Counted from the first letter of the stretch, positions 44,957 to 56,934 are shown. The stretch: DNA of 64,000 bases from Rhizomys pruinosus (GCA_009823505.1 VZQC01000265.1:3752951-3816950); one strand, 5' to 3'. Numbers and translations are program-made. Notes: generated by a model from the sequence alone, not told the origin.

Positions 44957-45388
44957 ATTTATGGATACATGTTCATTCTGAGAATGAGTTCACAGTGGTT
45001 CTGAATTGTTCATACTCTACTCTGACTCACCTTTTGTCTTCAAATCCTGTGGCACAACATATCCCTGCAATTTAAAAGTTGATTTGAAAGAAATAATAAC
45101 AGCAGCATGACTAAGAAACAGAACTTGAAGCACTTCAATTTTCCATGACTACTTAGAGTTTTTATTTGTATTTAAAATTTTAAACAGCATATTGAGAAGT
45201 GGGAGGCATAACATGATTTAGTAAGTGCAGATTTTTCCCTACATGAACTATTTTTCAGATTTTTGAACAATATTTAACATGAAATTATTAAGTTGATTGT
45301 TTTAAAATAAACATGAATTGATAATATATTTGAGTATATATTCCATGAATATACTTATCATATAGGGAAGGAGAGTGTTTGAAAAATA
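44957..45388. other. Unassigned AT-rich DNA
   Basis: No recognised gene or repeat. Confidence 0.45.
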
Positions 45389-45389
45389 T

Positions 45390-45660
45390 CTTGGGCTGGT
45401 GAAATGGCTCAGTCATTCAAGAACTTATTGTACAAGCAAAAGGACATAAAAGGCAGATGGAGTGGCCCGTACCTGTAACCCTAGCAACGAGGGTTGCAGA
45501 GACAGGAGGCACACAGGGCTTGCTGGCTTGCTGGCTTGCTATGCTAACTAAATTGAAAAGCTCTGGGTCACAGTGAGATATTTGTCTCAGAAAATGAGGT
45601 GGAAAATGAATGAGGAAGTTATCCAACATTGACCTCTGGTAGGAGACATGGGGGGAGGGA
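45390..45660 (+). mobile_element. Old B4-type dimeric SINE
   Basis: TTGGGCTGGTGAAATGGCTC head, B1-like centre (TGTAACCCTAGCAACGAGG), and TCACAGTGAGATATTTGTCTC then TTGACCTCTGG end. A CTTGCTGG triplet repeat sits inside. Confidence 0.65.
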
Positions 45661-46293
45661 GAGACTTGTTTTCAGGTATCAAGCACACTCAGAACAACTG
45701 GGTTCTCTGAGATAGATATCTGCCCAATAAAAGTCTCCTTATGGGTAGTATCCATCCAGAGAGACATTGGGCCCATGCTCTAGGGCAGTTTGCTGCCCAC
45801 CTAGAATTTAAGCTGGTGACATAAAGAGAAAACAGAAAGTTAGTTACAGCAATAGGAATGAACAGTTTTGTATCGGATATTATTGGAAGATAAGGAAAGG
45901 ACATTGTCCTAGAGTTTAGAGGTGGGTAGCTCGCTATCTCTTCACTCTATCCTGCCAGAGGTATAGGGAACTATCAAGGAAGAACAGGCAAGGGGTTCCA
46001 AGCCCAGCTTCTCTTTCCATTCCTCCAGCTGTCAATCTCAAGGGGCTGGTTTTGCTTTTTTAACGAAGAGGGAAAGCTTCATAATTTACACAAGTTTGCA
46101 ATGGAGACTTGGTATGTACAGGATCATAACATAAGAAAGAACATCTTTGACCAGGTAGTCTACATATAAATGAAGAAGAAACAAAGTCGGAAGGAAAGAA
46201 GTTTCTAGTAATAGAGGTCTGACAGCAAAACCAAAAGGGACCAAATCTCTTAAAGATGGGATCAGAATGCCAGGGCAATTTGCAATGATTTAT
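45661..46293. other. Unassigned DNA
   Basis: No recognised gene or repeat. Confidence 0.45.
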
Positions 46294-46305
46294 GAAAAGT
46301 AACAA

Positions 46306-46790
46306 GGTAAATGGATGGAGCTCAAAGCCATTATGCTGAGTGAGGTGACACAGTCCCAGAAAGACAAATGGAGAATGGTTTCCCTCATTTGTGGATGCTA
46401 ACACCAAATCCCCCAGATGAAAGGCAAGCTGAATGACAGTATGGTTATATTCTTGTTTATCTGAAAGCAATTATGTTGTCATAATGTGAATCCCTCAATG
46501 GGCTCTAGAATCCACCCACCAATTATTTTCAGACCCTGTAATTACTGTATATGGGTGGAGAGTATGTATCCATATTTTAGAATAATATGAAATTAATGGA
46601 GGAAAATGTGAATTCCTAAGCATAAAAAAAGACTGAGAGAAAGATGCAGGACAGTTATGACAGAATACATGATCTGGGATGGTTTGGGGTGGGGTTGGGG
46701 GAAGGGATAGGGGAATATGCCTGAACAGAAATGAAAAATGATGTATGAAATACATAAAACATCAATAAAAAACAACAAAAAACAAAAAAA
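46306..46790 (+). mobile_element. LINE-1 3' end (ORF2 stop region and 3' UTR)
   Basis: Starts at GTAAATGGATGGAGCTCAAAG (just before the ORF2 stop) and runs through GACACAGTCCCAGAAAGAC and the 3' UTR to a poly-A tail. TSD GAAAAGTA(A/G)CAA at 46294-46305 and 46791-46802. Severely 5'-truncated. Confidence 0.93.
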
Positions 46791-46802
46791 GAAAAGTAGC
46801 AA

Positions 46803-47698
46803 ATGACATCCCCTATTTTGATATTAAACTTGGCTTTGAACTAATTGTGCAAAATCACAGTGAAGTTTGGCGTACTTTTAAATGGCACCACAAAAGGCAC
46901 CTCGGTTGGATACAGAAGTCTGAACATAAGGAACCATTAGATGACTCAGATAAACAAACACAGCATGAAGAATGAGCCAAACGGAAAGAGAGAAAATGTC
47001 ATTGATTTCGTGGACATGGATTTCCACGTACCATGGAGGTAAGACAATAGAATTTTACATAACTAAGCTGCCAGAGTCTAGACATTTATAAGTCAGTCAG
47101 TCTTAAGATGACCTAATTTAATTACAAATCTTTTAAGAGTAGTTTTGTCCCATACTTATTCATTCTGATATTCAATAAAATTGGTTTTAACATAGCCTAA
47201 TCTGCCTTATTTGTTTTATAACCATGTTGACAAGAAAAAAGCATATCCTCTAAATCACATTAAGACATGTTAATAAATCTACCATGGCCTTCCATAAACC
47301 AACTATGATGTCCAACTGCTATTGTAATGCTGCAGGCTAGTGGAAAGAATTTTTTTTATTGCATTAGCTAACAATCTTTGAGACTTTCAATGGTCCCAGA
47401 TGGAGAATAAAGCCCAGTTTATCTAGTGGAACCGGTATGTTTTTAAAGAAATGCTTGCCAATTACAGAGGATGTAGAAAATACAGACAAGTATAAAGGAA
47501 AAATATCAAGTCTAATTCATCCCGCTCCTTGTTTGTTTGTTTTGTTTTTGTTTCTCATTGTTCTCTTTATTTATGACGAACATTCTCTAATTTCCTCTTG
47601 TCAAAAGTTCTTTGCAATGATGCCGTCAGCCTTTGCCAAAAAAAGAATAGAATCATTTGACTCACTCATCCTTGAATGGCCCCACAGATAGCATAGGT
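46803..47698. other. Unassigned DNA
   Basis: No recognised gene or repeat. Confidence 0.45.
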
Positions 47699-47706
47699 CT
47701 TGTTTA

Positions 47707-49430
47707 AATATATATTTTTATTTTTGTTAAACTTTTTCATACATCATATATCATTTCTCAATCCAATCTAGACTCATTTCCCTTTCCATGCCCCCACCCC
47801 ACCCAAATTCATCCATTCTGCCATATATGTGTTGCATATTTTTCTGAGTCTTTCCAGAGATTTTCCAAAGCAGAGGATTATTGTTTTTCGTAGAACTTCG
47901 CTGTTTCAGATTTTTTTTGTTTTTGTTTTGTCGCAGTTCCTTTGTTGCTGTTGTTCCCTGCTTGTTGTATTGCTTCAAGGTATGCATATACACTGCATAT
48001 ACATCACACCTATAGTAACATATGTCATCTGAAAACCAACTATGTAATTTCCATATAATATTTCAGGATTCCCATTTTACCATTTTGGTTTTACATTACT
48101 CTAAAATATGCATACATACCATCCACCCATATATCAAAATTCCAAAGTCTGAAAAAAATGGGTAGGTTAATTTTAGAACCTGTTTAGGGATTCACAATAA
48201 AAGAGCACAGTTGTTTTCAGATCATGAAGAATATAACATTAATATTCCTCAGTTTGCCTTACAACTAGGTACTTGGTGCTAACATCCACAGATGAAAGAT
48301 ACTGTTCGTCATTTGTTTTTCTGGGGTTATGTTACTTCACTTAGCATAATATCTTCTACTTCCATCCATTTACCTGCAAATTTCATGATGTCATCTTTCT
48401 TTGCTGTGGTATAGAACTCCATTGTGTAGATGTACCACATTTTCTCTATCCACTCATCAGTTAAGGGGCACTTGGGTTGGTTCCAGCTCTTCCCTATTGT
48501 GAAGAGAGCTCCAATAAACATGGCTTTGCATGTATCTTTGCAGCAGGATGAGTCTTGTGAGTATATACCCAGGAGTGGTATGACTGGGTCGGTGGTAGGC
48601 TCATTTTGAGTCTTTTAAGGGTTCTCCACACTGCTTTCTATAGTGGTTGTATGAGTTTACATTCCCACCAGCAGTGGATGAGTGTTCCCCTTTCCCCACA
48701 ACCTCTCCAGCATTTGGTATCATTTACTTTCTTGATCCTAGCCAGTTTTATCAGAGTGAGATGATATCTTAAAGTGGTTTTAATTTGCATTTCCTTAATT
48801 ATTAGCAATGTTCAACACTTTTTAAGGTGTTTCTCAGCCATCTCTATTTCCTCACTTGCAAAGTCTCTGTTCAGCTCTTTACTCCATCTTTTGAGTGAGT
48901 CATTTGTTTTCTTACTTCTTTGTTTTTTGAGTAGTTTATATATTCTGGATGTTAATGCTCTGTCAGATGTATCACTGGTGAAGGTTTGCTCCCACTCTGT
49001 GGGGTTTCTCTTCACTTTCCTGATTGTTTCTTTCACTGTACAGAAGCATTTGAGTTTAATGAGGTTCTGCTTGTGAATTGTCAACCTTATTTCCTGAGCA
49101 GCTGCTGTCTGATTTAGAAAGTCTTTTCCTATGCCTATGTCTTGTAGGTTTCTGCCAACTTTTTCTTCTATCACTTTCAGAGTTTGGGGTTTCATGTTGA
49201 GGTCTTTGATCCATCTGGAGTTGATTTTTGTGATAGCATGGGTCTTAAACAGCCCATTAAACCTGCTGATTACCTTGTCAACCTTGGCCATGTCCATCTG
49301 GATGCACGCGTGGTCCTTCACACTAATGAAGAGCTTCTTCCAGGTCCAGCACTAGCACAAAAAGGAAGTAGCTGGTTCCCCGGCAGCTTCAGGGTGCGGA
49401 TGCCTGCACTTGCCATTTTTAAGGGAGGAT
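47707..49430 (-). mobile_element. LINE-1 3' end fused 5' to an RPS21 cDNA fragment (chimeric retroposon)
   Basis: On the minus strand the element ends with L1 ORF2 and 3' UTR and an A-rich tail at 47707. The ORF2 part is broken into two readable parts (48812-49231 with [17 protein letters not shown]; 48324-48521 with QPKCP..KKMWYI-type and LSEVT). At 49231/49232 homology switches from L1 to ribosomal protein S21. The direct repeat TCTTGTTT at 47699-47706 and 49431-49438 encloses both parts as one insertion. The last 110 bp or so (about 49321-49430) I cannot assign. Confidence 0.85.
49232..49320 (-). pseudogene. RPS21: Ribosomal protein S21 (RPS21) partial pseudogene, middle of the coding region
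   Basis: RPS21 is a small 40S-subunit protein. The minus-strand translation [16 protein letters not shown] then [11 protein letters not shown] matches the middle of RPS21 (KDHASIQMNVAEVDKV, RFNGQFKTYAI in the mammalian protein), differing at about 8 positions in some 30. There is no intron. The match runs in one frame directly into L1 ORF2 (..[11 protein letters not shown]) and the 3' half of RPS21 is absent. The N-terminal part is unrecognisable or rearranged, so no RPS21 can be made. Confidence 0.85.
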
Positions 49431-49438
49431 TCTTGTTT

Positions 49439-49812
49439 TAGCTTTCTATCATTGTAACAAAATACTGAGATAATTAACTTACAAAGTTGAAAGGTTTATT
49501 TAGTCCACAGTTTTGGACTGGAAAGATCCATTGCTTTGGGCATCTCATAATAGTATCAGATGGTGATGGCCGGGACCTTGAGACTGAGTAACCAATGCAC
49601 CTCATGACCAGAACGCACAGGGAAAAGGAGGGAGAGGCCAGGGCCACACAGTTCCTTCTAAGGGCATGCCCCAGTCCCCAAAGAAACCCTCACTGGCCTG
49701 CACCTCCTGAAGTTTCCACCACCTCCCAAAATCTACCCTTGAGACTAATCCATTAACATGGATCTTTGCGATACTGTCAGCTTTGAAAATATCATGGTTC
49801 TCCATGTTTAGT
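49439..49812 (-). mobile_element. R1-related LTR-like repeat
   Basis: Plus reads TAGCTTTCTATCATTGTAAC then AAAATACTGAGATAATTAAC and GGTTTATTTAGTCCACAG, an older variant of the inverted R1 terminus. Confidence 0.55.
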
Positions 49813-50722
49813 AGGGTTTAGATGCCATTGATCTCAAAACAAAGTCATTACAGCTGTTAATTTAACTTCAGTGTCTAAGATGTCTCAGGGTTTCCATTTT
49901 CCTTCTAGTCCAATAGGACTCCCTCTCAATATTCTGTATTCTGTGGAACTAATTAGCAAAGCTAACTATCACCTCATATGTCTTATAACACAGAACAGGG
50001 CAGAGGACAAAAGGAAAATTTGTCATTATGTTGTAGACATGCAAAGCAGTGATGATAACTGAGTACTAACAGCTGCTGTTGTTTATGGGACTTATGAATT
50101 TATGAGTTCCTTGCTTTTTCTTCCTGTTTTCCTTAATCTCAGCTAGCTCCTCTGCTATTTGAGGTCCTCTTCCTGGTCGAGGATGTTGATTTCAATCCTG
50201 AGGAATGTGTCCTTTATGTCCTAGTTTCATGGGTTGCTGCTCTCTTCCATGAACTTTTATAACTATCCAAGACTCTAGTACAAACACCACAGTAGCTCAC
50301 CTAACTTTAGAGCCAGACTTCCTATCACCACTGTGGGCTAAAGCAGTCCAGCCTTCCCTACATTGTCAAAATTCCTGCATAAACTTTGTCCTAGATCTCA
50401 TTTTCTCCAGTTTCTGTAATGGAAATGCCTAGATAGGAAGGTGGAGGTAGAGCTTCTATTGAAAGAAAATAGAACCATGTGTCCTATGAGAAACATTCTT
50501 CACTCAGACACTGGTTTAAAAGAAATAGCTATTCTATGCATTCATAGCTACCTCATAGCATACATTACATTTACATCACAACTGTAATTCTGCCTTGTAA
50601 GGTAGCTCAATTGGCATTGTAACAGACTGTTCACTGTTCTTGAAGCCATGAGACAATAGAGATTGGACAAGGTTCCTAAAGCATCTTGCTTTTCCTCTTT
50701 CTTATGAGGAAGTAATGCTGCA
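49813..50722. other. Unassigned DNA
   Basis: No recognised gene or repeat. Confidence 0.45.
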
Positions 50723-50724
50723 TG

Positions 50725-50874
50725 ACTACCAAGGTAGTCAGAAGAGCATGTTGGATCCCCTGGAACTGAAATTACTGATGCTTTTAGCCACCATGTGGCT
50801 GCTGTGAACTGAATCTGAGTCTTCTGCAAAAGTAACCAATACTCTTATTGTGGAGCCATCCCATTTCTCCAGGG
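50725..50874 (-). mobile_element. Old B3-type SINE, partial
   Basis: AGTCAGAAGAGCATGTTGGATCC, GCCACCATGTGGCTGCTG and CCATTTCTCCAG are degenerate reverse B2/B3 blocks. A 12-bp C-run follows at about 50898-50909. Confidence 0.7.
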
Positions 50875-50910
50875 CCCTAGACTGTGCATTTCTAATCCCC
50901 CCCCCCCCCG

Positions 50911-52230
50911 AAATCTCCAACTGTATTTTCCCTTGGGAAGAGTGAGTGGAAGTTGGGGGAAAACTCAAAGTGTTTCTGTTTTGGAACTTCCACTTATCAA
51001 GAAATGATAGGTATACAGCAGGAGAGTCCTCTTTATGTTAATAGCCTACTTTTTCCTTTGAATGCATGGGATACAAACATCCAGAACAAGCTTTCATTGG
51101 TCCTTTGACTTTGTCTAGTTTAGTCCTTGCTTGAAAACATAATTTGAGCATAACTCTGGAAAAATTAATTTACCCTTCCTACTCCAGGCGAATAGCAGGG
51201 AAAGGTTCAGAAGCACAGAGATCACGGGGAGATTTACTCTGTATTGTTGAACTAAACAAGGATAGGTAGGAAGACAGTCAAAGCTGTCTGAAGGAATCTA
51301 AGCCATGTCCAATATCCAGAGAACAATCAGTTCAGAAGCCAGCATGTTGAAGCAAGTGACACACTAGAGACAGGCAGGCTGGTGGGCCCTGTGGCAAAGA
51401 GGAAAGAAAAGTGCTGAACAGGGTAGCTCTTAATCACAGCCAGCTGACTGCGGTTACATAAAGCCACAAGAGTCGAGTCCACAGAATTTCTATTTCCCAC
51501 AAGAAACTAGTAACTTTCCTGTGAGATTTTGTAATCTTTAAACATTACCACCACTTCATTTCCTTTTGACTCACTAGCTAAACAAGCTGGTGAGGATTAT
51601 TTGCTTAAATAGGCTGAGTCCTTGCTAGATAGACTAAGGAAAATCATTAAATGCCTTGACTTAGGACCTTCTGCATCAGTTTGCCCTAGTGGACACACCT
51701 AGTGGACACACCTAGTGGACACATCTGTGAAACATTGAACACAAGTGCCACACTGGTTCCTCCACAGTGAAGGGGAGCTAGAGGTTTTATCTCAAAGCTG
51801 CCATGGGTATTTGAGAACATGGAGAAGTTTCTAGAGTATAGTACATCATGGTCATCTTGTGAAGTAGCAGGTTATGTTCTGCTGCTGTCCTTGGGAAAGA
51901 GAAGCCACTGTCCTCACTGCAGCCATAAGAGCTCTCCGTGTGGCTTTAGTCACTCCCATTTAACACTCCTGTTACTCTGGTGGGGAAAGTCACAGAAATC
52001 AAACAAAATCCATGTTTATTCTATTAATGAGAACTCCCCAGAGAACAGAATCAATAGAGGTTCTTTATTTATTGTAGATACTAAGTCAACTATGAGATGG
52101 GTCCAATGATAAGCACAGTGAGTCAGCAAGCAGGAGACCCAGGAGAACCACTTATATAAGTTCTTGTTCAAGTGAGAGATAAGATGTTCTAGCTCAGTCA
52201 TCCAGACATGACTGCTGCTCTGTTTCCTAC
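50911..52230. other. Mostly unassigned DNA with one small tandem repeat
   Basis: No exon. A 13-bp unit is triplicated at 51685-51723. Confidence 0.5.
51685..51723. repeat. Three perfect copies of a 13-bp unit
   Basis: CCTAGTGGACACA repeated three times without a mismatch. Confidence 0.97.
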
Positions 52231-52232
52231 TT

Positions 52233-52590
52233 AGCTCTTAACTTGAACTAGCCCAGAGTTATCAGAGGGAGTCCCAGTTGGGGAACTGCTAGATAAGATT
52301 GTCCAGTGGACATGTCTGTGAGGCATTTTCTTGATTCCTAATTGACATGGGAGGCTCAGCCTACTGTGGGCAGTGCTACTCCTGGGCAGGTGGGCCTGAG
52401 TTGTATAAGAGAGCTGGTTGATCATGAACTAGAGAGAATGTGAGAAAGCCAGTAAGCAGCTATGCTCTGTGCCGCTTGTCTGTTGCTGCTTGAGTTCCTG
52501 TGGGTGGAACTCTTACTGGAGGTGTAAGATGAAATAAACCCTTTTACCTCTAAGTTGTTTTTTGTCAGAAAAGCAACCTAGAACAATCAG
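52233..52590 (+). mobile_element. R1 LTR-like repeat
   Basis: ACATGTCTGTGAGGCATTTTC, TTGTATAAGAGAGCTGG (TATA-like), AAATAAACCCTTTT and GCAACCTAGAACA end. Confidence 0.8.
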
Positions 52591-53277
52591 CTTGTTGTTT
52601 TATTCAAGTCTGTCTTTAGATGATTTGCACAGAATAGCTCACATTGGGGAAAGCAATTTGCTTTAGTCAATCTAAAGATTCAAATATTAATAATATCCAT
52701 CCAAAAATCCCCTTACAGACATACTCGGAATAATGTTTAATTAAATGTCTGTATACCTTGTAGCATAGTCAAGATGATATAAAATATAACTGTCAAATTG
52801 GCTTTACCAGGCTGTATCAGAGGGCCATATAACAGGAACCTAGCATAGTGTTCTGTGCCCTAGACATGGGAATGTTAACTACTGTTAAACATCTGCTCAG
52901 ACAGATGCTTAACATCTGTTTCTGCCTCAGTTTATAGACACAAGAGGCCTGGAAAGTTCTGTCAGGGTTCACCATTCTTCCCTCCATGCATGTCTTGTCA
53001 TTGGAGCAAATACTAAATGATATGATTGAATGAGGATATCTCTAAATAGTTTGGAACCTGGTTATTTTTCTTTCTGCTGTAAAGTGTATACTGGCCCTGA
53101 AAAATGTGCAGTTAACCCAACATGGAGAACTCAGTAAATGCTAGCTATTACTAGTACTTACTGTAATCATTATGATACAATATATGTGTAACTGTGTTGA
53201 TAATTATCAGTTTGTATAAAGACCATTGTACCACCTGAACACTATATATGAATTTGCCTTTAAGATCCTCTGAACAG
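52591..53277. other. Unassigned DNA
   Basis: No recognised gene or repeat. Confidence 0.45.
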
Positions 53278-53278
53278 G

Positions 53279-53490
53279 GGCTGGAGAGGTGGCTCAGTGG
53301 TTAAGAGCACTGGCTGCTCTTGCAGAGGAGCCAGGTTCAATTCTCAGCACCCACATGGTGGGTAAAAACAATCTATAACTCTAGTTTCAGGAGATCTGAT
53401 GCCTTCTTCTGACCTCTGCATGCATTGTACAACATGGGTGCACTTACATGCATGAAGGAATTACACTTATAAACATAAAATAATAAAATG
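53279..53490 (+). mobile_element. B2/B3-type SINE (short variant)
   Basis: GGGGCTGGAGAGGTGGCTCAG head and AAAATAATAAAATG tail. Confidence 0.92.
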
Positions 53491-53544
53491 TTTTTTTATT
53501 TTTTGTTTCTTTTTATTTGATTTTTTTAAACAATAAGTAATAAG

Positions 53545-54310
53545 TAGTGAATACAAGCATCCTTTATGTAAAACCAATTTGCAAAGCAGCTATGCGCAAA
53601 CCCACACAGCCCAAGGCTCCCACCATCCAGCTGGTGGGGCTTGTATGTACAATCATGTAGATCAAATAAGCATCCAGGCTGTATTGCTGTAGTTTCACCA
53701 TTTACGCCAATCACATCCTTTTCATTCTACCATACCCCTCTTCCACAGATTGTTCCCTAGGCTTAGAAAAGGGGCACGAGTCCTTGAGAAGCAAAACAGT
53801 CTACTTTCTCTGGAGATGTCGTTTTGGACTCTGAACAGTTCAGGCTGTTTCCTTTCATGGGTTAACAGTTTATCCAGGAATAACCTTTCCATCCTACTAA
53901 TGAAGCACAAGCAATTAGATATACAAACATTTAAACAGTACTAATTATTATGGTAGGTTACGTTGGTATAGACACAGATGTTTGGATGGTATGCTAATCC
54001 ATGAACTATAGTTTTTCTGTAAAAAGATGACAAGGTCTTAGTGTGGCTTATAACATCTCCTAACCACTAGAGGAGGTAAGCTTGTGGCATCAGCCATGAA
54101 TTATTCCTCCAAGGAGAGAGCTACTAGCCAATTATATTTGGGAGATACAGACATATAGCTGCCACAGCTGCACAGTATTTCCAGGCAGGTGAGGTGTAGC
54201 TGATGCCGATGGAGGATCCTTGCTTGACTCAAGGAGAGCAATATTTGCTTTATTGGTTTAGTGGCCTTTGGTAACACTCTCTGGCATTCCAGAGATCAAC
54301 TGTACACTTG
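53545..54310 (-). repeat. Unidentified repeat X, copy 1
   Basis: About 765 bp matching 63237-64000 in the same orientation with scattered substitutions and small indels (CCCACACAGCCCAAGGCTCC, CTTCCACAGATTGTTCC, CAAGGAGAGAGCTA are shared). A T-rich run on its left edge would be a poly-A tail on the minus strand, suggesting a minus-strand retroposon. Two minus-strand frames (about 53526-53714 and 53722-53910) have similar counterparts in copy 2. I do not recognise the family. Confidence 0.8.
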
Positions 54311-55062
54311 CAAATGTGGCCTCAGTACACCTTTTCCATGCTCACACCAGGTCTTCAACAGCAGGGGCTTATGGCCTCTCTTCTTGCAGGTATCCCAGTT
54401 TACAGGCAAGAAGCCTTTACCTTTTTGGAGGGGGGGCTTGGATCCCCTGGCCAACATATATAAGTTTTTTTTAAAAGCTCTCAGATCAGGACTGGAGTTA
54501 TTCCTACACTTCTGTGGATCTTCCCCTCTTTGGCCTCAGCCTGGCCTACAATGGAAGTTCCAGAATATTAAATAAGAGATGGTGTTCTAGCCAAAAAGAG
54601 TGGTCAGGAAAACCTCTGGGACATTTGGGCTGAGAACTGAATGAAATAGGGATGAATTCTATACAGATTAAAGGAAGGGTGTTGCATGCACAGAGAACTG
54701 TAAGTTCACAGGTACCCACAAGGAGCTGGCATTTGCTTGTGCATTTGATTGTTAGATGAAGCCCAAGAGGAGCAGAGCAGAGAGTGAGGAGGGGAGTGGG
54801 AGATGGAGGCTGAGAGGAGAGGGGCCTGTGCTACTTTGGTTGCCTTGGATATAAGGCCTTCTCTTCAGATTAAAATGAGAAAACACTAAAGCAAATGATA
54901 ACTTAAAAATGGAACTGGAGTCTAACATGACTTGAAATAAAGTTAGGGAAGAAATTAGAGTAAGTCTTTGCAGAAGACAAAGAAAAAAAAAATCCATGGG
55001 GAAGGATGGACTTGAGTTGTGTATGAAAAAGGTTGTTATGAGCCTGGAAACCTAGATGGTCT
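54311..55062. other. Unassigned DNA
   Basis: No recognised gene. It may in part continue repeat X, whose other copy is cut by the window end. Confidence 0.4.
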
Positions 55063-55170
55063 TTGTGGTGGTCTGAATGAGAATGTCCCCCACAAGCTCC
55101 AAGTATTTGGACATATTTGTCCCCAGTTGGTGATGCTGTTTTGCGTGGTCTTAGAAGGTGTGGCCCTGCA

Positions 55171-55417
55171 GGGCTGGAGAGATGGCCTAGCGGTTAAAAG
55201 CACTGACCGCTCTTGCAGAGGACCCGGGTTCGATCCCCAGCACCCACATGGTGGCCAAGAACCGTCTGAGACTCCAATTCCAGGAGAACTCCAGTTCCAG
55301 GGAATCTGACACCCTCTTCTGACCTCCGCGGCATTGCACGACACGGGTGCACAAACGTGCATGCAGACAATACATTCATACACATACAGAAATAAATAAA
55401 ATTAATAAAAAAAAAAC
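55171..55417 (+). mobile_element. B2/B3-type SINE (long variant) in MaLR LTR
   Basis: Target repeat AAGGTGTGGCCCTGCA / AAGGTATGGCCTTGCT at 55155-55170 and 55418-55433. Carries the internal duplication. Confidence 0.95.
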
Positions 55418-55633
55418 AAGGTATGGCCTTGCTGGAGGAAGCATGTCACTAGGGGCAGGCTTAGAGAGTTCTTAAGCCTTGTCAGATCTCCAGTCACTCT
55501 CTCCTTCCTGTGCCTGCTTAAAGATGTGAACACTTAGCCTCTGCTCCTACTCCAGCCTCCTCTGCCGCCATGCCTCCCCACCATGATGGACTCTTGCTCT
55601 TTTGGAACTGTAAGCTAAATAAACTCTTCCTTT

Positions 55634-55637
55634 ATTT

Positions 55638-55680
<43 letters not shown>

Positions 55681-55828
55681 TTTTGGTCTTTTTTGAGACA
55701 GGGTCTCCCTGTAGCCCCAGCTGTCCTGGAACTCATTCTGTAGACCAGGCTGGCCTTGAACTCACAAAAATCTGCCTGCCTCTGCCTCCTGAGTGCTAAT
55801 ATTAAAGGTGTGCACCACCACGCCTGGC
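55634..55828 (-). mobile_element. B1 SINE with (TTTA)n tail in MaLR LTR
   Basis: TSD AAACTCTTCCTTT at 55621-55633 and 55829-55841. The A-tail has become an ATTT microsatellite of about 12 units. Confidence 0.95.
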
Positions 55829-55987
55829 AAACTCTTCCTTTTATAAGGTCACTTGGTCATGGTGTTTTATCATAGCAACAGAAAAGGAACTAATACAGCC
55901 TTGAATATAGCACTCTTGTAGCACGGAGTGGTAGGATGCAAGTCCATAGCCTGTGTGGCTAACTGCATCCTTATAAAATACATATGT

Positions 55988-56235
55988 TGAGGCTGGAGAG
56001 ATAGCTCAGCAGTTAAGAGCAGTGACTGCTCTTGCAGAGGACCTGGGTTTGATTCCCAGCACCCACATGGTGGCTAAGAACCACCGTCTTTAAGCAGGCA
56101 TGTGGCACATACCTTTAATCCTAGCACTCAGGAGGCAGAGGCAGGTGGATCTCTGTGTGTTCAAGGCCAGCCTGATCTACAAGGTGAGTTCCAGGCCAGC
56201 TAGGGCTATAGGGAACCACTGTCTCAAAATTTTTT
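55988..56235 (+). mobile_element. B4-like dimeric SINE (B2 head + B1 body)
   Basis: GAGGCTGGAGAGATAGCTCAG through CACCCACATGGTGGCTAAG, then CGTCTTTAAGCAGGCATGTGG into a complete B1. Same architecture as 20964-21213. Confidence 0.78.
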
Positions 56236-56930
56236 TCTAAAAAAATGAATAAATAAATAAAATACATGTTAAAACTTTAACTTTCAGTACCCCAGAGTGT
56301 GATTATTTGGATATAGGAGTTTAAATAAACAAGCAAATTGAAATGAGGTCATTGCTAATTCTAAAGGCCACAAAGGGATTTAGACTTAGCAGAAGGGAGG
56401 AGTCTATCCTGGTTCATTAGAAGAAGTGGTTTTCATCTCACCATCAGTTCCTGGTTTTCACTTATGCTCCTGGTAGACTGTTACTTGGCATCATCTCCTG
56501 GAGGAGGGTTTGCTATCAATGGGACTTGCCATAGTGGCCTGCTTCTGCTCCACTCTGTAGTATCTGTGGCCTATGGATGATATGCTAGATACTGGATATG
56601 TGATCTAATTAAATCTCCACAGTGGTCTTATGATGAGACATGGCTATGAATCCATTGCTATACTGGAGAGAACTGAAGTTTAGAAATTCTAAGTAACTTT
56701 CAAAATTAACTCCTTAGCCATTTATTTCTCAGATAGGTTTCCTGTATAAGCTCTAAAAACACATGTTGTATCAGCATTTGAGAATTATCATTTGAGACAG
56801 CCTCTAGTTCCATGTGCCCTTCAAAGCTATGTTTTGTTCATGAGTGGAAGCATATTGAATAGTCTCTGAAGGATCTTTGTACCCGATTCAATCCAGGTTC
56901 TTTAAAAATTTATTAAATTCATCATATGGA
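56236..56930. other. Unassigned DNA
   Basis: No recognised gene or repeat. Confidence 0.45.
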
Positions 56931-56934
56931 TACT

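Larger units (their letters stand above)
55064..55898 (+). mobile_element. MaLR LTR (ORR1/MT-like) with B2 and B1 inserted
   Basis: Starts TGTGGTGGTCTGAATGAGAAT, contains CCCCAGTTGGTGATGCTGTT, CCACCATGATGGACTC, TAAGCTAAATAAAC (polyadenylation signal) and ends GGTGTTTTATCATAGCAACA..ACTAATACA. Interrupted at 55171-55417 and 55634-55828. Confidence 0.9.
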
